Positions 60,647 to 64,000 of a stretch of 64,000 nt of DNA are shown piece after piece. This DNA comes from Spirochaetia bacterium (lineage in GTDB: Bacteria; Spirochaetota; Leptospiria; Leptospirales; Leptonemataceae): contig JAIOPQ010000001.1 of NCBI GenBank assembly GCA_021413825.1, positions 24,319 to 88,318 of the forward strand. Direction: 5' to 3'. The notes beneath the pieces were generated by a model. The model saw only the letters and a program-made list of their open reading frames with translations, was not told the origin of the DNA and did not search any database. Position 1 is the first letter of the stretch; each line of letters opens with the position of its first letter. The translations under genes and the position numbers were made by a program.

Positions 60647-61639
60647 TCAGGAACCCCTCGATTCCTGCGGAGTTTCTGAAGGTGTCTGGTGTTCGGCAGG
60701 ATTCGACCTGCCATGCGGATGTGATTGTCTGTACACATCTTTTAAGCGATCCTTCGAAACCCCGGTATAAATCTGCGTGCTTGCAAGGCTCTTGTGACCG
60801 AGCAATTCCTGAACTGCCCTGATATCCGCGCCTTCATTTAACAGATCGGTGGCCATGCTATGGCGAAACCTGTGCGGATGCAAATGCCTGGCCAGGCCAA
60901 GCTCGCGCTCAAGTCTCACCATATTTTTCCTAACGCCACGATCGCTCAGCTCTGTCCCATCTCGATTCACAAACAGCCGTGCAGTAACGGGATGAAATTC
61001 AGGACGGACTTCAAGATATTCGCGCAGGGCCTTTTGCGCCTGCACTCCGAGAAACACAATTCGTTCTCGCCTACCCTTCCCGAGTATCCTGAGGGCACTC
61101 AGGTCCTGGTTTGCTGAAATGTTTTCAAGGGAAAGCAATTCTGAAATCCGCATACCAGAAGAATACAGAATCTCCATGATAGCTCGATCTCTAATGAGCC
61201 GCTCATGCGCCAGATGACCCGTTGGTTTTGCTTCTTCAAGCAGACGACGCATTTCATCATACGGAACAAATCCAGGTAATTTGCGTTTGATGCGCGGCGG
61301 TCTAACATCCTTTGCCGGACTCTCCTGTAAGTGACCACGCAGGACAAGCATTGAATAGAAGGTACGGATGCTTGCGAGCTTTCTGCGCTGCGAACGTGCG
61401 TCTAGTTTGCGTTTCCTGATCTTTCCATCGGGACGCATACCGGCCCCGGTAATCTCAGCAAAGAAGCCTCGCAACTCGCGTTGCTGGATTCTATCGTAGA
61501 GTAGTTTGTTCGCTTCAAGATACAGAAAATACTCGCGCAAATCTGCCAGATACGCCCGCAAGGTATGAGGAGAGCGATTTCGCTCGATCGCCAGGTAATC
61601 CTCGAACTGTACAAGTAAGTTCAAATGCTCCGGGTGCAC
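60647..61639 (-). CDS. xerC: XerC-like tyrosine recombinase
   Basis: [103 protein letters not shown]. Confidence 0.92.
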   Translation of the reverse strand: MHPEHLNLLVQFEDYLAIERNRSPHTLRAYLADLREYFLYLEANKLLYDRIQQRELRGFFAEITGAGMRPDGKIRKRKLDARSQRRKLASIRTFYSMLVLRGHLQESPAKDVRPPRIKRKLPGFVPYDEMRRLLEEAKPTGHLAHERLIRDRAIMEILYSSGMRISELLSLENISANQDLSALRILGKGRRERIVFLGVQAQKALREYLEVRPEFHPVTARLFVNRDGTELSDRGVRKNMVRLERELGLARHLHPHRFRHSMATDLLNEGADIRAVQELLGHKSLASTQIYTGVSKDRLKDVYRQSHPHGRSNPAEHQTPSETPQESRGS

Positions 61640-61689
61640 ATTTTATCATCGGCAGATTTGATGTTGACGACAGAGGCAAAGCCGATGCC

Positions 61690-62955
61690 GTGAAAGCAAT
61701 GCAGGACAAGAAACCCGGAGCCGGGCCAGAAGAACCCCAGCCAAAAAAACTTTCGCCATCTGTTCAATCCGCCATTGACAGGATCAAACGCGGCGCGGAG
61801 GAACTTCTACCGGAAGGTGCACTTGTTGAAAGACTGATTGAATCAGAGAAGACTGGCGTTCCTCTCAAGATCAAGGCAGGGTTTGATCCAACCGCTCCCG
61901 ATCTCCATTTGGGGCATACAGTACTTCTGCGTAAGATGAAGCATTTCCAGGAACTGGGGCATGAGGTTATCTTTCTCATCGGTGATTTTACCGGAATGAT
62001 CGGCGATCCAACCGGTCGCTCAAGCACCAGAAAGCAAATGACACGTGAAGATATTAAGAAGAACGCGCAAACCTATGCAGATCAGGTTTTCAAAATCCTG
62101 GACAAGAACAAGACAACCGTGCGTTTCAATTCAGAATGGTGCGACAAAATGAATTTCTACGATGTGCTTGGCCTGATGGCTCAGGTTACAGTAGCTCGCA
62201 TGGTTGAAAGAGATGATTTCACCAAAAGACTCAAGGCCGGTGATCCGGTCAGCTTGCTTGAGTTTATGTATCCGCTTGTGCAGGGATACGACTCAGTCGC
62301 ATTGAATTCCGATGTTGAGCTGGGCGGTACAGATCAGAAGTTCAATATTCTAATGGGCCGTGATTTGCAGGAAAAGTTCGGCAAGCCTGCACAGAGCATC
62401 CTAACTGTGCCACTGCTCGTTGGTTTGGACGGACAAAAGAAAATGTCCAAATCATTTGATAACTACGTTGGGATTTCAGAAGCTCCCTATACCATGTTTG
62501 CAAAGATAATGTCAATCCCGGATACAATATTAAAGAATTACTTTGTACTACTTACTGACTTTACCCTGGATCAGATCGATGATTGGATTAAGACAGATCC
62601 ATTTGAGGCCAAAAAGAAACTTGCAGCATCGGTCATAAACGACTATCATCCAGCCGGATCCGGTGAAGAAGCGCGTAAAATTTGGGAACAGGAAAAGAGC
62701 ACCCGTAAGGGTCTTGTTCTTCCGCCTGAAACGCCAGAGCTTAAGGTTTCGGCAAAAGAGATTCTACTCGTTCAGGCGTTGGTGGATTCAAATACTGAAA
62801 CAAGCCTGACCGCTGCCCGTAAACTGATCGAACAGGGAGCCGTTAAGATCGGGGACAATCTGGAAACCGTAACCAGCCGCGATCATATGCTTACATTCCC
62901 TGGAGAATACGCAATCAAAGTCGGTAAAAAGAAGTATCTGATCGTTAAGGGCTGA
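61690..62955 (+). CDS. tyrS: Tyrosyl-tRNA synthetase
   Basis: [68 protein letters not shown]-terminal S4 domain. Confidence 0.95.
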   Translation: MKAMQDKKPGAGPEEPQPKKLSPSVQSAIDRIKRGAEELLPEGALVERLIESEKTGVPLKIKAGFDPTAPDLHLGHTVLLRKMKHFQELGHEVIFLIGDFTGMIGDPTGRSSTRKQMTREDIKKNAQTYADQVFKILDKNKTTVRFNSEWCDKMNFYDVLGLMAQVTVARMVERDDFTKRLKAGDPVSLLEFMYPLVQGYDSVALNSDVELGGTDQKFNILMGRDLQEKFGKPAQSILTVPLLVGLDGQKKMSKSFDNYVGISEAPYTMFAKIMSIPDTILKNYFVLLTDFTLDQIDDWIKTDPFEAKKKLAASVINDYHPAGSGEEARKIWEQEKSTRKGLVLPPETPELKVSAKEILLVQALVDSNTETSLTAARKLIEQGAVKIGDNLETVTSRDHMLTFPGEYAIKVGKKKYLIVKG

Positions 62956-62966
62956 GGGCTGGTTTC

Positions 62967-64000
62967 GTGAAATCCGGGACTTTCGCTGAGACCCTGGTTC
63001 CTGCACAAATCGAATGGAATGGAAATGAACCTAGATCAACGTTACACGACGATATCTACTTCATGCCAGGGTCCGGCATCGAAGAAAGCAATTTTGTCTT
63101 CCTTGAAAGCAACCGACTGCCGGAACGGTTCGCCAATCTAACAGGCACATTCAATATTCTCGAAACGGGTTTTGGAACAGGGTTGAATTTCATCCTTACT
63201 TGTGCGATGTTTCAAGATAAGGCTGCAAATGGTTTTCTGAATTTTGTCTCCCTGGAAAAGCATCCGCTTCGTCCGGAAGACCTGCGCCGTGCTCTAGAAT
63301 CAATTGGAACTACAGAACGTTTCAAACCCTGGGTCCATCGTCTGTTAGAACGCTATCCACCCCTGGTTCCAGGCTTTCACCATTGTTATATCGAACAAAA
63401 CATTCGCCTAACGCTGATTCTTGGTGAGGCAAAGGAAATGCTTCCCCTTCTTCAGGGACAATTCGATGCATTCTACCTCGATGGATTTGCCCCGGCGAGA
63501 AACGCAGACTTCTGGGGTATGGAGATACTTGAGCCCCTTGGACGAGTTGCAAAGAAACATGCAACCCTTGCAACGTTCACAGCGGCAGGAAGCGTACAGA
63601 GGAATTTGAAGCAGGTCGGATTCGAGGTAGAAAAAGCGCAGGGATTTGGTTCCAAGCGTGAGATGATTCACGCCATTTTCCGCGGAGCGAGCCCAGAAGC
63701 TGAACAGGACTCAGTAAATCAAGGAGAAGCATCCGGCCAGCCTTCAGCAAACAGTGATTCGTTTCAGCGTTCAGTACATGCGACCGGACGGGCTTTGATA
63801 GTAGGTGCTGGTCTTGCGGGGAGTGCTGTAGGATTTGCCCTCGCAAAACGAGGAATTTCGGTAACGGTTGTGGATCAGAATGCAATCACTTACCCGGATG
63901 AATTTCGTGCGCTACATCAGCGCATTCGTAAAACAGACGACGCCGTTCAAGCCGTTCAAGCAACGGCTTCCGCCCGTCCGGCACCGAACGGGGTGGTGGA
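62967..64000 (+). CDS. mnmC: Bifunctional tRNA (mnm5s2U34) methyltransferase/FAD oxidoreductase MnmC, truncated at right edge
   Basis: Manual translation from GTG 62967: MKSGTFAETLVPAQIEWNGNEPRSTLHDDIYFMPGSGIEESNFVFLESNRLPERF...ILETGFGTGLNF; downstream FAD motif ALIVGAGLAGSAVGFALAKRGISVTVVDQ. Open to the window end. Confidence 0.88.
   Translation, partial: MKSGTFAETLVPAQIEWNGNEPRSTLHDDIYFMPGSGIEESNFVFLESNRLPERFANLTGTFNILETGFGTGLNFILTCAMFQDKAANGFLNFVSLEKHPLRPEDLRRALESIGTTERFKPWVHRLLERYPPLVPGFHHCYIEQNIRLTLILGEAKEMLPLLQGQFDAFYLDGFAPARNADFWGMEILEPLGRVAKKHATLATFTAAGSVQRNLKQVGFEVEKAQGFGSKREMIHAIFRGASPEAEQDSVNQGEASGQPSANSDSFQRSVHATGRALIVGAGLAGSAVGFALAKRGISVTVVDQNAITYPDEFRALHQRIRKTDDAVQAVQATASARPAPNGVV

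Noticed and set aside
60670-60720. tRNA T-arm-like sequence on the minus strand (GGCAGGTCGAATCCTGCCGAACACCA)
   Set aside because: It lies in the xerC 3' coding tail ([10 protein letters not shown]), the T-loop is one base short, spacing to CCA is wrong for an acceptor stem, and no 5' half of a tRNA was found.
60647-61639. XerC as evidence of a mobile element or integron
   Set aside because: It sits in a conserved xerC-hslV-hslU arrangement and has the chromosomal XerC motif pattern, with no attachment sites or cargo nearby.
1-64000. CRISPR arrays, rRNA, tRNA genes, phage or restriction-modification loci
   Set aside because: None recognised on reading both strands; no regular direct-repeat spacing, tRNA cloverleaf or relevant protein families were found.

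Overview
This 64 kb window reads as a gene-dense chromosomal segment, probably from a Leptospira-related spirochaete. The lineage is an inference from a FlaA-like protein, the HslV N-terminus, two LptF/LptG permeases and overall protein style. I recognised no tRNA, rRNA, CRISPR array, prophage, IS element or conventional defence island. The backbone is a division/cell-wall (dcw) cluster on the minus strand, rsmH-ftsL-murE-murF-mraY-murD-ftsW-murG-murC-ftsQ-ftsA-ftsZ, running on into nfeD, two SPFH genes and cmoB. Other blocks: a minus-strand overlapping operon (polyprenol-kinase-like, LptF/G, unknown, UbiD, ParA, membrane partner, MORN lipoprotein, M23 peptidase); an RND/MlaC-like transport block; xerC-hslV-hslU; tyrS; and mnmC truncated at the right edge. 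Best candidates for follow-up: (1) a eukaryote-like alkyl-DHAP synthase coupled to a DHRS7B/PexRAP-like reductase, i.e. a possible ether-lipid module; (2) an SPFH gene after nfeD that has lost about 36 codons and its reading frame but keeps its SD, TM segment and a stop/start (TAATG) junction; (3) a coupled glycosyltransferase / metallophosphoesterase / nucleotidyltransferase triplet; (4) an orphan ParA with an overlapping single-TM partner; (5) a near-consensus promoter whose predicted start site lies at a GTG start codon, suggesting a leaderless mRNA. All family names come from reading the translations; no database search was run.
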